A stretch of 64,000 bases of DNA from Hypericibacter terrae (GCF_008728855.1 NZ_CP042906.1:1302001-1366000); one strand, 5' to 3'; positions 10,768-19,930 are shown, counted from the stretch's first letter. Translations and numbers: made by a program. Notes: generated by a model not told the origin, from the sequence alone.

Positions 10768-11286
10768 ATGAGCTCCAGCTTCTGGCAGCGCCTCGATCTC
10801 TGGTCGCAGCGTCTATGGCCGGCCACGCTGACTCTGATGCTGATGCTGCTGGGCTCGATCCCGGTGCCGCTCCCCTTCTGGCAGCCGATCAGCCCCAGTT
10901 TCGCGCTCATGTCGGTCTATTACTGGGCGATCCATCGCCCGACCGCCCTGCCGCTGCCGCTGGTCTTCTTCATCGGCATCCTGGCCGACTTCTTCGGCAT
11001 GGCGCCGCTCGGCGTGGGCACGCTGGTTCTGGTCGTGGTCTATGCGCTCACGGTGTCGCAGCGCCGGCTTTTCATCGGCCAGCCCTTCCTCGTGGTCTGG
11101 TGGGGTTACATGATGGTCTCGGCCGGCGCCATGATGCTGGCCTGGGTCGCCACCAGCCTGCTGGACGTGACCCTGGTGGACCCCCGGCCGGCGGTCTTCA
11201 ACTATCTGGTCGACCTCGGGCTCTATCCGGCGGTGGCCTATCTCTTCGCCCGCGCGCAGCGCTGGCTCCTGTCGCAACAGGCGTGA
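10768..11286 (+). CDS. mreD: rod shape-determining protein MreD
   Basis: 172 aa from ATG 10768; a GTG at 10735 would add 11 residues that do not look family-like. It is a small, very hydrophobic inner-membrane protein with about five membrane segments, and it has the charged/aromatic FFIGILADFFGMAPLGVG stretch typical of MreD. Position between mreC and mrdA supports the call. The 108-bp gap before it holds a GGCGCC-GAA-GGCGCC hairpin (about 10697-10711) that may tune expression within the operon. Confidence 0.9.
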   Translation: MSSSFWQRLDLWSQRLWPATLTLMLMLLGSIPVPLPFWQPISPSFALMSVYYWAIHRPTALPLPLVFFIGILADFFGMAPLGVGTLVLVVVYALTVSQRRLFIGQPFLVVWWGYMMVSAGAMMLAWVATSLLDVTLVDPRPAVFNYLVDLGLYPAVAYLFARAQRWLLSQQA

Positions 11287-11346
11287 CGACGATGCCGTTC
11301 CCCTTCACCCCGCTCCGGCGCGTCGCCTGAGCTCCCGGCCCCTCCG

Positions 11347-13257
11347 ATGACGGTACAAAGCGGCCAACAGCTCTATCGGACCTTCACCCGCCGCGCGGCC
11401 ATGCTCGGCGGCGCGCAGCTGGTGCTGCTCGGCAGCCTGGCCGGCCGGATGTATTACCTCCAGGTCGTCGAATCCGACCGCTACAAGCTGCTGGCCGAGG
11501 AGAACCGCATCAGCCTGCGCCTTCTGGCGCCGCGCCGCGGCCGCATCCTCGACCGGTTCGGCCAGCCGCTGGCGACCAACGACCAGAACTATCGCATCGT
11601 CCTGACGCCGGAGCAGACCGAGGATCTGGAGGGGACCCTGCAATCCCTGGAGACGATCGTCTCGATCAGCGATTCCGAGCGTGCCCGGATCATGAAGGAA
11701 GTCGCGCGCAGCCGCGCCTTCGTCCCGGTGACGGTGAAGGAGAATCTCGATTGGCCGCTGGTGGCGCAGGTCGAGGTCAACACGCCCGATCTGCCCGGCG
11801 TCTCGATCGAGGTCGAGCAGAGCCGGAACTATCCCTATGGCGGCACGGTCTCCCATGTGCTGGGCTATGTCGGCGTCGTGGCCGAGGCCGAGCTCACGGG
11901 CGATCCGCTGCTGGAGCTGCCGGGCTTCCGGGTCGGCAAGAGCGGGATCGAGAAGCAGTACGACAGCGACCTGCGCGGCTCGGCCGGCAACAGCCAGGTC
12001 GAGGTCAATGCCGTCGGCCGCGTGATTCGCGAGCTCTCGCGCGACGAGGGCGTGCCGGGCAAGGACCTGGTCACCACGCTCGATATGGGCCTGCAGACCT
12101 TCGCGCAGCAGACGCTCTCCGCCCAGCTCAGCGCGGCCGCCGTCTGCTTGGATATCATGACCGGCGAGGTTCTGGCTTTGGCCTCGACCCCGAGCTACGA
12201 CCCGACCGCCTTCGATCGCGGCCTCACCAGCGCCGAATGGCAGGCCCTCACCACCGATCCCTTGCGCCCGCTCTCCAACAAGGCGCTCAACGGCACCTAC
12301 GCCCCGGGCTCGACCTTCAAGACGGTCGTGGCGATGGCGGCGATGGAGCAGGGGATCGGGCCCGACCACACGGTCTTCTGCAACGGCGTCACCGCGCTGG
12401 GCTCGGCCCGGTTCCATTGCTGGAAGAAGCAGGGCCACGGCACCCTCGACATGATCGGCGGCATCCGCCATTCCTGCGACTGCTATTTCTACGACCTGGC
12501 GCGGCGCATCGGCATCGATCCGATCGCCGAGATGGCGCATCGCTTCGGGCTCGGCCAGGTGACCGGGATCGACATGCCGTCGGAGAAGCCGGGCCTCATT
12601 CCCGACCGGGCCTGGAAGCAGGCGACGATGGGCGACATCTGGCATCCGGGCGAATCCCTGGTCGCCGGCATCGGCCAGGGCTTCATCACCACCACGCCGC
12701 TGCAGTTGGCGGTCCTGACCGCCCGTCTGGCCTCGGGCGGCTATGCGATCAAGCCCAAGCTCCATCGCGACATGGTCTTTGCCGGCGACGGCGGGGCCGC
12801 CTTGCGCGAAGGCGGCAGCGGCACCGTTCTGAAGCCGCCCTTCCCCTCGCTCGGCGTGTCGGCGGAGCATCTGGCCGTCGTGCTGGAGGGCATGAACCAG
12901 GTCAGCAATGCCCCCAACGGCACCGCCTACCGTGCCCGCATCACCATTCCCGGGATGGAGCTGGCCGGCAAGACCGGCACCGCCCAGGTGCGCCGCATCA
13001 CCATGACCGAGCGCAATGCCGGCGTGCGCAAGAACGAGGACCTGCCCTGGGTGCAGCGCGACCATGCGCTCTTCATCGGCTTCGCCCCGGTCCATGCGCC
13101 CCGATATGCCATCGCGGTCGTGAGCGAGCATGGCGGCGGCGGTTCCGTCGTCTGCGGCCCGATCGCCCGCGACATCCTGATCGAGGCCCAGACGCGCGAT
13201 CCCGCGCGCCGGCGGCCGGCCGACCAGATGGCCCAGAACAACGAGACCCCGGCATGA
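11347..13257 (+). CDS. mrdA: penicillin-binding protein 2 (elongasome transpeptidase)
   Basis: 636 aa, a class B PBP. It crosslinks peptidoglycan during side-wall growth. There is a single N-terminal membrane anchor (about 20-40), a dimerisation/pedestal domain (RGRILDRFGQPLATND), and the transpeptidase domain with active-site motifs APGSTFKT (SxxK, catalytic Ser), HSCDCYFYD (SxD) and KTGTAQV (KTG). The stop overlaps the rodA start (ATGA at 13254-13257), so synthesis of PBP2 and its glycosyltransferase partner is coupled. Confidence 0.96.
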   Translation: MTVQSGQQLYRTFTRRAAMLGGAQLVLLGSLAGRMYYLQVVESDRYKLLAEENRISLRLLAPRRGRILDRFGQPLATNDQNYRIVLTPEQTEDLEGTLQSLETIVSISDSERARIMKEVARSRAFVPVTVKENLDWPLVAQVEVNTPDLPGVSIEVEQSRNYPYGGTVSHVLGYVGVVAEAELTGDPLLELPGFRVGKSGIEKQYDSDLRGSAGNSQVEVNAVGRVIRELSRDEGVPGKDLVTTLDMGLQTFAQQTLSAQLSAAAVCLDIMTGEVLALASTPSYDPTAFDRGLTSAEWQALTTDPLRPLSNKALNGTYAPGSTFKTVVAMAAMEQGIGPDHTVFCNGVTALGSARFHCWKKQGHGTLDMIGGIRHSCDCYFYDLARRIGIDPIAEMAHRFGLGQVTGIDMPSEKPGLIPDRAWKQATMGDIWHPGESLVAGIGQGFITTTPLQLAVLTARLASGGYAIKPKLHRDMVFAGDGGAALREGGSGTVLKPPFPSLGVSAEHLAVVLEGMNQVSNAPNGTAYRARITIPGMELAGKTGTAQVRRITMTERNAGVRKNEDLPWVQRDHALFIGFAPVHAPRYAIAVVSEHGGGGSVVCGPIARDILIEAQTRDPARRRPADQMAQNNETPA

Positions 13258-14432
13258 TCGGACCGACCCATTTCGGCGGCACCCCCTTCGGGCGCAGCGC
13301 CGCCGAGCTCTCGATCGGCCAGAAGCTGAAGCAGATCAGCTGGGGCCTGGTGCTCCTGCTGGTGCTGATCGCCAGCGTCGGGCTCGCCATGCTCTATTCC
13401 GCCGCCAATGGCAGCATCGATCCCTGGATGTCGCGCCAGGGCGCGCGCCTGATCGTGGGGCTGGGGCTGATGACCGTGGTGGCCCTGACCGACCTGCGCT
13501 TCTGGCTGCGCTGGGCCTATGCCTTCTATGCCTTCGCCTTTTTGCTGCTGGTCTATGTCGAGATCGCCGGCGAGATCGGCATGGGCGCGCAGCGCTGGAT
13601 CGACTTCAAGTTCTTCCAGCTGCAGCCCTCCGAGATCATGAAGATCGCGCTGGTCGTGGCGCTGGCGCGCTATTTCCACCGGCTCGACCTCGAGGACATC
13701 AGGCGCCATCTGCCGCTGCCCCTCGTGCCGCCTTTGATGCTGGTGCTGATGCCGGCGGGCCTGGTGCTGGTGCAGCCCGATCTCGGCACCGCCGGCATGC
13801 TGATCCTGATCGGCGGCGTCATGTTCTTCGCGGCCGGCGTGCGGATGTGGAAGTTCATCCTGATCGGCGCGGCGGGTCTGGCTGCGCTGCCGATCGGCTG
13901 GGGCTTCATGCATGACTATCAGCGCCAGCGCGTCCTGACCTTCCTCAATCCCGAGAGCGATCCGCTGGGCTCCGGCTACCACATCATGCAGTCGAAGATC
14001 GCCTTCGGCTCCGGCGGCGTGCTGGGCAAGGGCTTCCTCATGGGGACCCAGAGCCATCTCAACTTCCTGCCCGAGCGCCAGACCGACTTCATCTTCACCA
14101 TGCTGGCCGAGGAGCTGGGCATGGTGGGCGGCATCACGCTGCTCTGCCTCTATGCGCTGGTGCTGCTCTACGGCTTCATGATCGCGCTGCGGAGCCGCAA
14201 CCAGTTCGGCCGGCTGCTCGCCTTCGGCATCACCTCGAGCATGTTCTTCTACGTCTTCATCAACATGGCGATGGTGATGGGCCTCATCCCCGTGGTCGGC
14301 GTGCCGCTGCCGCTGATCTCCTACGGCGGCACCTCGATGCTGTCGTTGCTGATGGGCTTCGGCCTGGTCCAAGCCGTCAACGTCAACCGCGACCTGCGGC
14401 TGGGCCAGCACGGCCAGGGCGACGAGGGCTGA
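13254..14432 (+). CDS. rodA: SEDS peptidoglycan glycosyltransferase RodA
   Basis: 392 aa with about ten membrane segments. RodA polymerises lipid II glycan chains with PBP2. Family features include the early MLYSAANGS segment, the loop QRWIDFKFFQLQPSEIMKIA and the C-terminal PLPLISYGGTSML. The start ATG 13254 overlaps the mrdA stop by four bases; a much longer reading frame upstream is only an overlap with mrdA in another frame. Confidence 0.96.
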   Translation: MIGPTHFGGTPFGRSAAELSIGQKLKQISWGLVLLLVLIASVGLAMLYSAANGSIDPWMSRQGARLIVGLGLMTVVALTDLRFWLRWAYAFYAFAFLLLVYVEIAGEIGMGAQRWIDFKFFQLQPSEIMKIALVVALARYFHRLDLEDIRRHLPLPLVPPLMLVLMPAGLVLVQPDLGTAGMLILIGGVMFFAAGVRMWKFILIGAAGLAALPIGWGFMHDYQRQRVLTFLNPESDPLGSGYHIMQSKIAFGSGGVLGKGFLMGTQSHLNFLPERQTDFIFTMLAEELGMVGGITLLCLYALVLLYGFMIALRSRNQFGRLLAFGITSSMFFYVFINMAMVMGLIPVVGVPLPLISYGGTSMLSLLMGFGLVQAVNVNRDLRLGQHGQGDEG

Positions 14433-14443
14433 GGGCCGGGCTC

Positions 14444-15337
14444 ATGCCCGCTTTCCAGTTTGTTCCGGGCGCCCTGACCGCCGACGAGATCGGCGCGCAG
14501 ATCTTCGCGGGCGACATCCTCGTCTTCCGGCAGGTCCCGGCGCTGAAGGCGCTGGTGCGCGACATCGATGCCATGGTCCGCGAGGGGCTGGGCGATGCCG
14601 AGCCCGAGACCGCGGAGGCGCGGCTGGCTCCCGATCTCTTCCTCACCCGCGTCCGCAAGCTGCGCAGCCAGGTCCGCGCCGACAAGGCGCTCATGCAATT
14701 GATGGGCGAGGCGGTGGCCCAGGTGGGCCTGCCCCCCGACGACACCTATTTCGACGGGCTGCAACTGCGCCTCGTGCCCTCCAGCGCCAGCCATCAGGGG
14801 CGCCGGATCATGCCGCTGCCGCCGCATCGCGACAGCTGGGGCTCTAACATCGCCCAGCAGATCAACTGGTGGGCGCCGCTCTATCCGCTCGCGCGCACGC
14901 GGTCGATCGTGGTCTATCCGGACTATTGGTCGCGGCCGGTCGAGAACAACACGGCTGACTGGGACTATCACGAGCTCAAGAAGCGCATGGCCGAAGGCCG
15001 CGCCGAGACCTATCCCGTGCTGCCGACCGCAACCGTGCCACTCGAGCCGGAGGAGGGCTGGGCGGTCGTGATCGAGCCTGGCGACCTGCTCTGCTTCTCG
15101 GCTGCCCACCTCCATGGCAGCATCGCCGACGCCAGCGGCATCACGCGCTTCAGCCTCGAGACACGCACCGTCTCGGCCTCGCATGTCCAGGCCGGCATCG
15201 GCGCGCCGAACCTCGACGGCCGCGCCCCGCGCACGACGCCGGAATGGTTCGAGCGGATCGTGGATGGGCAGTCGCTAGCGGAGATCTATGGCAGCTTATC
15301 TTCGGCCCCGAAGCCGTACCCATTGGGGAAGCTTTAG
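14444..15337 (+). CDS. Fe(II)/2-oxoglutarate-type oxygenase family protein
   Basis: 297 aa, starting 11 bases after rodA and so possibly on the same transcript. A likely facial triad is visible: HRD in LPPHRDSWGSN (His-X-Asp, about residues 126-128) and a distal His in SAAHLHGS, followed by RFSLETR with a possible 2-oxoglutarate-binding Arg. This layout suits the phytanoyl-CoA or proline hydroxylase-like fold. No substrate can be deduced. The last 42 bases overlap, on the opposite strand, the 3' end of the CBASS cyclase gene. Confidence 0.6.
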   Translation: MPAFQFVPGALTADEIGAQIFAGDILVFRQVPALKALVRDIDAMVREGLGDAEPETAEARLAPDLFLTRVRKLRSQVRADKALMQLMGEAVAQVGLPPDDTYFDGLQLRLVPSSASHQGRRIMPLPPHRDSWGSNIAQQINWWAPLYPLARTRSIVVYPDYWSRPVENNTADWDYHELKKRMAEGRAETYPVLPTATVPLEPEEGWAVVIEPGDLLCFSAAHLHGSIADASGITRFSLETRTVSASHVQAGIGAPNLDGRAPRTTPEWFERIVDGQSLAEIYGSLSSAPKPYPLGKL

Positions 15338-16696
15338 GGGATTACGGCGAGCCATTGCCATTCCTGTGATTCTTACCGGAATGCGACGTCGGCCGATCAC
15401 AATTCCGTACTGCCGTACAACGCAATCCATATGATGAGTGCCCCTGTATGCGGACCGCTCCTTGGCCGTCACTCCGGTACCCGCGCGATGGCCCAGATCG
15501 TTGAATATCTCAGCTTCGTCGCCTTCATTGCGGACCATCCATTGAACAACCGAGTTTGGGGGCATAGCGCCCGAATTTGTGATCTGAAAATATATATCGC
15601 AGTTCTTTGGAATTGGCCCAATTGCGTTCCTACCAGACCATTTGTGGTTAGGGTTGTCTCTTGATACCGCAGTTACGTCAACTTCAGGGTTGAACGCTCT
15701 AACGGGAAGGTGCTGCGTTTTAGAGACTTCCTCGTCGATGGCTTCGACGTCTGGCAGCGGAAAAAAGTGTTCGAACGCGTCGCTCCATTTGTCCGCAGCT
15801 GCAGAAACATCGGCTTCTCCAAGAGCTTCATCCGCGATCTTCTGAAGCTCTTTCAAGCTATCAATAAAGGAATCGTACTCCTTTGCTTCGAGCCTCCCAG
15901 CTAAATCTTCATCAGGATCGACAGGATTAAGAACCGTGCGGTCATAGTCTAACCGATCAACAATTGAACCTAGAATTAGCTGTAGAGTGTCATCGTCCTC
16001 GGAAAACCTCTCCTTTGAGAGAGATACGGCTGCCTCTGCAACGAGAACGGTAATTAACGTCGAAGATGGACGTGAGTCTACGGAACTGAACTTCAACGCA
16101 GCCCACGTCTTTAAATATCGAATCTGCCGCCGAACAATGGTTCGACGATCATCGTCGAAGCTACTCTTGAACCAGATATATAATGCTTTGGGATCGCTCT
16201 CCTCCCATTCATCCTCTTCAGTGGCCAGTGTTCGTGTGTCTCGCTCGTCATCCAGGTGATAGGCAGGGACGTCGATGTGAAAGTCACCCTTGAAACGAAT
16301 CCGTGCGCACCTAATTTTGGGCGGCGAAATCACTTCAATCACGCTATCAGACGAATAGTCGCTTAGGCTCTCTTGGACCATGCCTTTGAGGGCTTTCGGG
16401 CCATAGTCGCCATCGGAAGGGTCGCCTTCCCACACGAAATAGATTCCAAGATCAATGTCAAATTCTTCCCCTGCTCGAACAGGTCGAATTTGCGTTCCGA
16501 ATTTATAAGATCCCTGCAGCCACGTAGTAATGGTGTTTCCGCTTTTTTCGCTTAATGCTGATGTCAAATGATCCGCTAGAGCGCTCCAACGCTCTTGCTG
16601 CTCTTCGAATTGATCCTCGGTGGGAATGATTCGCCGATAAAGCGTTTGCTTTTGAGAATCATATCTGTCGAAGAAGAGCGATGACGAAATTCCCAT
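15296..16696 (-). CDS. CBASS CD-NTase: DncV-like cyclic dinucleotide synthase with C-terminal AGS-C sensor domain
   Basis: 466 aa. The N-terminal nucleotidyltransferase has QGSYKFGT (about 61-68), the metal pair EFDIDLG (Asp80, Asp82) and the third acid in FHIDVPAYH (Asp142). These line up closely with Vibrio cholerae DncV (QGSFQYDT, EMDIDDG, THIDVPMY), which makes 3'3'-cGAMP during phage infection. Residues about 338-446 (VVQWMVRNEGDEAE, SAYRGTHHMDCVVRQ) match the AGS-C domain that DncV lacks. GGGAGAG precedes the ATG. The gene lies 20 bp after the patatin effector. Its last 13 codons run antisense into the neighbouring oxygenase gene. Base composition is clearly more AT-rich than the flanks. 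Product identity (cGAMP or other) is inferred. Confidence 0.88.
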   Translation of the reverse strand: MGISSSLFFDRYDSQKQTLYRRIIPTEDQFEEQQERWSALADHLTSALSEKSGNTITTWLQGSYKFGTQIRPVRAGEEFDIDLGIYFVWEGDPSDGDYGPKALKGMVQESLSDYSSDSVIEVISPPKIRCARIRFKGDFHIDVPAYHLDDERDTRTLATEEDEWEESDPKALYIWFKSSFDDDRRTIVRRQIRYLKTWAALKFSSVDSRPSSTLITVLVAEAAVSLSKERFSEDDDTLQLILGSIVDRLDYDRTVLNPVDPDEDLAGRLEAKEYDSFIDSLKELQKIADEALGEADVSAAADKWSDAFEHFFPLPDVEAIDEEVSKTQHLPVRAFNPEVDVTAVSRDNPNHKWSGRNAIGPIPKNCDIYFQITNSGAMPPNSVVQWMVRNEGDEAEIFNDLGHRAGTGVTAKERSAYRGTHHMDCVVRQYGIVIGRRRIPVRITGMAMARRNPLKLPQWVRLRGRR

Positions 16697-16716
16697 TGCA
16701 CTCTCCCGCTAGACGC

Positions 16717-17706
16717 CTATTGGGCAGATCGGCCGTAGAAGAATTTTGGCGCCGGTGCCGAGTTACGCAGCATGTCCTGCAGCTTTGAATTGTTGATAAA
16801 CTTTTGAACCGATCCTGCAGCGAGCCCGCGTATCGTTTTCATTGCAGTATCTGTCGCGACATCAAGCCCGAGATCTCGCTCTTGTTCTCTCGATTGCACT
16901 TCATCGATACGTACATAGCGATCAGCCAACTTATGGCTGAGCATGTAGTGAACATCGAGTTGTTGGGATGAAATCATTGCAGATGCAAGTCGGCGTGCCC
17001 ACGCTGCTGTGCCAAGCTTTCGACCAGTTCTGTGAGAGAATGAAAACTGTGTGGTAGTAGTGCCGATACTCAGGAGGCAAATGTCCTGATATTTGACTTT
17101 CAGGAAGTGCTCCGCTTCATGCAGTGCGATCATGTCGGGAGAGTTGGCGAACAAGCCACCATCTGCAAAAAGCTCATCACCGATTTCCGCAATAGGGAAG
17201 TAAGTTGGTGCAGCAGAAGTCGCCACTGCGACATCGACTACTCGAAGCAGGTGGTCGCGCTGAAAACTTAGGTGATGCGGAGTCTTAAAGACCTGTGGCG
17301 TGCCTTTTGTCAGGTTAACGGTAGGAACTACTACCGGGTGTTTGAGGTCACCGATCAGCGTTTCCTCGCCAATAATGGAACCCACGACGTTGCGGAGGGC
17401 AGTCCCGGTGTACTTTGGAGAGAAGAGGGAGCGGCCAAAATCTCGCCACTGACCAAAGCGCGTTGTTGGCGCAGCTCTACTAGAAAAGATTGACTTGCCT
17501 TCCTTCTCGAACGCCGCCTTGATTTCTTCGGCGGGGCATTCGGCGGCAAGTCCTAAGGCAATTATTCCTCCAACTGATGTGCCAGCAATCAAATCGAAGC
17601 ACGACGCGATCGGGCGTCCAATGCTCTGCTCCAGCGAAGCAAGCACTGCGATCGAATAGAGGCCAAGGTATCCGCCGCCGCTGATACTTAGTATCTGAAA
17701 GGGCAT
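16717..17706 (-). CDS. capV: CBASS effector CapV, patatin-like phospholipase
   Basis: 329 aa. The patatin signature is complete: oxyanion loop SGGGYLG (9-15), nucleophile motif GTSVGG with Ser44, and the catalytic Asp182 in ADGGLFANSP. CapV is activated by a cyclic dinucleotide and degrades the inner membrane, killing the infected cell. It is the first gene of a two-gene operon with the DncV-like cyclase, the same pair as in the V. cholerae system, but without cap2 and cap3. Base composition is AT-rich. The ribosome binding site is weak (CTAAAAG). A stand-alone patatin lipase is the alternative, but the neighbour makes that unlikely. Confidence 0.88.
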   Translation of the reverse strand: MPFQILSISGGGYLGLYSIAVLASLEQSIGRPIASCFDLIAGTSVGGIIALGLAAECPAEEIKAAFEKEGKSIFSSRAAPTTRFGQWRDFGRSLFSPKYTGTALRNVVGSIIGEETLIGDLKHPVVVPTVNLTKGTPQVFKTPHHLSFQRDHLLRVVDVAVATSAAPTYFPIAEIGDELFADGGLFANSPDMIALHEAEHFLKVKYQDICLLSIGTTTTQFSFSHRTGRKLGTAAWARRLASAMISSQQLDVHYMLSHKLADRYVRIDEVQSREQERDLGLDVATDTAMKTIRGLAAGSVQKFINNSKLQDMLRNSAPAPKFFYGRSAQ

Positions 17707-17850
17707 CTTTTAGTAGTAATACGTCAGGTTGAAAGACTCAAGAGAAGGGCGGCACGGCTGAGCTCTCCGCTCCACCCTGAATACCAGCACCAGCGGACCT
17801 CGCTCGGAGAGGGCAGGGCGAAGGGAGTTCTCAAAAAAGGCGTATTATCA

Positions 17851-17884
17851 AAGGGCACCCCACTATTCTGCGGGGGTCCCCTTA
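17851..17884 (-). terminator. terminator of the amino acid ABC operon
   Basis: On the minus strand: AAGGGGACCCC, loop GCAGAATAGT, GGGGTGCCCTT, then TGATAATACGCCTTTTTT. The stem is imperfect by one base. It lies 42-75 bases past the ATPase stop and isolates the CBASS genes from that operon. Confidence 0.5.
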
Positions 17885-17925
17885 CCCAGCTCCGGTTAAG
17901 TTTCGGCTTTGCCTGAGTCGACGCC

Positions 17926-18669
17926 CTAGAGCCGTCCCGCCTCGATGATGCGCTTCAGGAACGCGCGCGTCCGTTCCTGCTGGGGGTTGCCGAAGATCTG
18001 CTCGGGCGGGCCTTCTTCATGGACCTTGCCGCCATGGAGGAAGCAGACCTTGCTGGCGACGTCGCGGGCGAAGCCCATCTCGTGGGTGGCGAGGAGCATG
18101 GTCATGCCTTCCTTCGCCAGGTCGCGCACGATGTTGAGCACCTCGGAGACGAGCTCGGGGTCGAGCGCCGAGGTGATCTCGTCCAGCAGCATCACCAGCG
18201 GGTCCATGGCGAGCGCGCGGACGATGGCGACGCGCTGCTGCTGGCCGCCGGAGAGCCGGTCGGGGAATTCCTTGGCTTTCGCCTCAAGCCCGATGCGCCG
18301 CAGCAGCGCCATGGCGCGGTCCTCGGCCTCGGCCCGGTCCATCTTCAGGACCTTGAGCGGCGCCAGCAGCACATTCTCCAGCACGCTCATATGCGGGAAC
18401 AGATTGTAGCTCTGGAACACGATGCCGACATCGCGGCGCAGCGCGTTCACGTCGACGCCGGGGCCGGTGACGCGGTCGCCATGGAGGCGGATCTCGCCGC
18501 CCTGGATCTGCTCCAGCCCGTTGATGCAGCGCAGGAGCGTCGATTTCCCGCAACCGGAGGGGCCGATCAGGCAGACCACCTGATGCTCCTCGACGTTCAT
18601 GCTCAAGCCATCGAAGATCCGGTGGGGTCCGAAATTCTTCTCGATTTCGACGATTTCGAGGAAGGACAT
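17926..18669 (-). CDS. polar amino acid ABC transporter ATP-binding protein
   Basis: 247 aa, typical of the GlnQ/HisP group. Walker A is GPSGCGKST, the Q-loop is VFQSYNLFPH, the signature is LSGGQQQR, Walker B is VMLLDEITSALDP and the switch His is in ATHEMGF. It powers uptake of a polar amino acid. It is the last gene of a three-gene operon (binding protein, permease, ATPase), 17 bp after the permease. Aspartate in Walker B is followed by EITSALDP, where EPTSALDP is usual; this Ile substitution is seen in other members. Confidence 0.9.
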   Translation of the reverse strand: MSFLEIVEIEKNFGPHRIFDGLSMNVEEHQVVCLIGPSGCGKSTLLRCINGLEQIQGGEIRLHGDRVTGPGVDVNALRRDVGIVFQSYNLFPHMSVLENVLLAPLKVLKMDRAEAEDRAMALLRRIGLEAKAKEFPDRLSGGQQQRVAIVRALAMDPLVMLLDEITSALDPELVSEVLNIVRDLAKEGMTMLLATHEMGFARDVASKVCFLHGGKVHEEGPPEQIFGNPQQERTRAFLKRIIEAGRL

Positions 18670-18686
18670 GATGCGGCTGTGCCCCC

Positions 18687-19802
18687 TCAGCCCGCCGCCC
18701 GCGTGCGCCGCTGATCGCGCTCGATCATGCGGTCGACGAAGCGGGCCTGGGGAATGGTGATGATGACGAAGAGGAAGGCGACCGTCGTCACCGAGGACAG
18801 GTTGAAATGGTTGCTGGCGACGATCTTGGCCTGGTTGAAGGCGTCGATGGCGCCGATCACGTTCACCAGCGCCGTGTCCTTCTGCAGGCTGATGAAGTCG
18901 TTGAGGAGCGGCGGGATGATGCGCCGGATCGCCTGCGGGATCACGACATAGCGCAGGGTCTGGGCGTAGGAGAGGCCCAGGGAGCGCGCGGCCGCGGTCT
19001 GGCTCTGATGGATGCTCTCGATGCCGGCGCGATAGACCTCGGCGACATAGGCGCCGTAGGTCAGGGTCAGGGCCAGGATCGCGTACCATTCGAGCGGGAA
19101 GTCGCGGATGATCGGCAGGCCCGTGAGCGGCAGGCCGAAACCCACCAGATAGATCGAGATGATGGCCGGCAGGCCGCGAAACACGTCGATATAGGCGGTC
19201 GCGATCATGCGGATCGGCCGGCCGGGCTCGCCGGGGATGAGGCGCGCGATCGCGACCACCAGCCCCCAGATCAGCACGAACACCTCGGCCACGCAGAAGA
19301 TGAAGACGTTGACCCAGAAGGCGTTGAAGACGAGGCCGAAGGAATCGAAGATCAGCGGCAGGAAGAAGAAGGTGCGCCCGACCGCGATGTCGTTGAGCAC
19401 GATGAAGAGGGCGATGGCGAGAACCAGCAGGACCGCCACCGCATAGCCGAAGGTGTACCAGCACCAGGTCCGGGCCGCGGCACCCTGCACGCGCGCGGCG
19501 ATGATGTCGCCCTGGAGGCGGGCGGCGCGGCCGCGCCTGGCGGCCAGGAGGGCCTTGTAGGCGGGCAGCAGCAGCACGAAGGAAGCGACCGAGCAGACCA
19601 GCAGGATGGTCTCGCCGATCGTGCCGCTGACCTGGAGGTCGACCAGCACCTGCTGCAGGATGCTGCGCAGCCACCAGGTGGCGACGATGACCGCCAGCGC
19701 GCCCGCCAGGGCGATCGTGGCCCAGGTCACGGCGTCCTTGGGCGGCGTCGCGACGCGCCGGCGCGGGACGCGGGCGGACTCTGTCGCGGTGTCGCTGCTC
19801 AT
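18687..19802 (-). CDS. amino acid ABC transporter permease with long N-terminal extension
   Basis: 371 aa, about 150 longer than GlnP/HisM. The C-terminal part carries the EAA loop (AAARSLGLSYAQTLRYVVIPQAIRRIIPPL) that docks on the ATPase, written here only as the run LGLSYAQTLRYVVIPQA. The N-terminal part has extra membrane segments near 25-45, 65-80 and 115-135, with an Arg-rich loop (ARRGRAARLQ) between. Start ATG 19802. It is the only permease in the operon, so it should act as a homodimer. The ligand is not predictable. Confidence 0.85.
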   Translation of the reverse strand: MSSDTATESARVPRRRVATPPKDAVTWATIALAGALAVIVATWWLRSILQQVLVDLQVSGTIGETILLVCSVASFVLLLPAYKALLAARRGRAARLQGDIIAARVQGAAARTWCWYTFGYAVAVLLVLAIALFIVLNDIAVGRTFFFLPLIFDSFGLVFNAFWVNVFIFCVAEVFVLIWGLVVAIARLIPGEPGRPIRMIATAYIDVFRGLPAIISIYLVGFGLPLTGLPIIRDFPLEWYAILALTLTYGAYVAEVYRAGIESIHQSQTAAARSLGLSYAQTLRYVVIPQAIRRIIPPLLNDFISLQKDTALVNVIGAIDAFNQAKIVASNHFNLSSVTTVAFLFVIITIPQARFVDRMIERDQRRTRAAG

Positions 19803-19930
19803 CGCTGACCCCTTTCAGGCGGAGCCCGGAAACGCCCGGGGTTCCAGGGCCGCTCCTGGCGGGTTCCGCGCTCCGGAGCGCCTGGAGGCGCACCGGAGCG
19901 GGGTCCCGTCGAACGGCGGAAGGCCGGCGA

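Noticed and set aside
14444-17925. Search for cap2 (E1/E2-like) and cap3 (JAB protease) genes beside the CBASS pair
   Set aside because: Both flanks are filled by an oxygenase gene and an amino acid transporter operon; no such frames were found.
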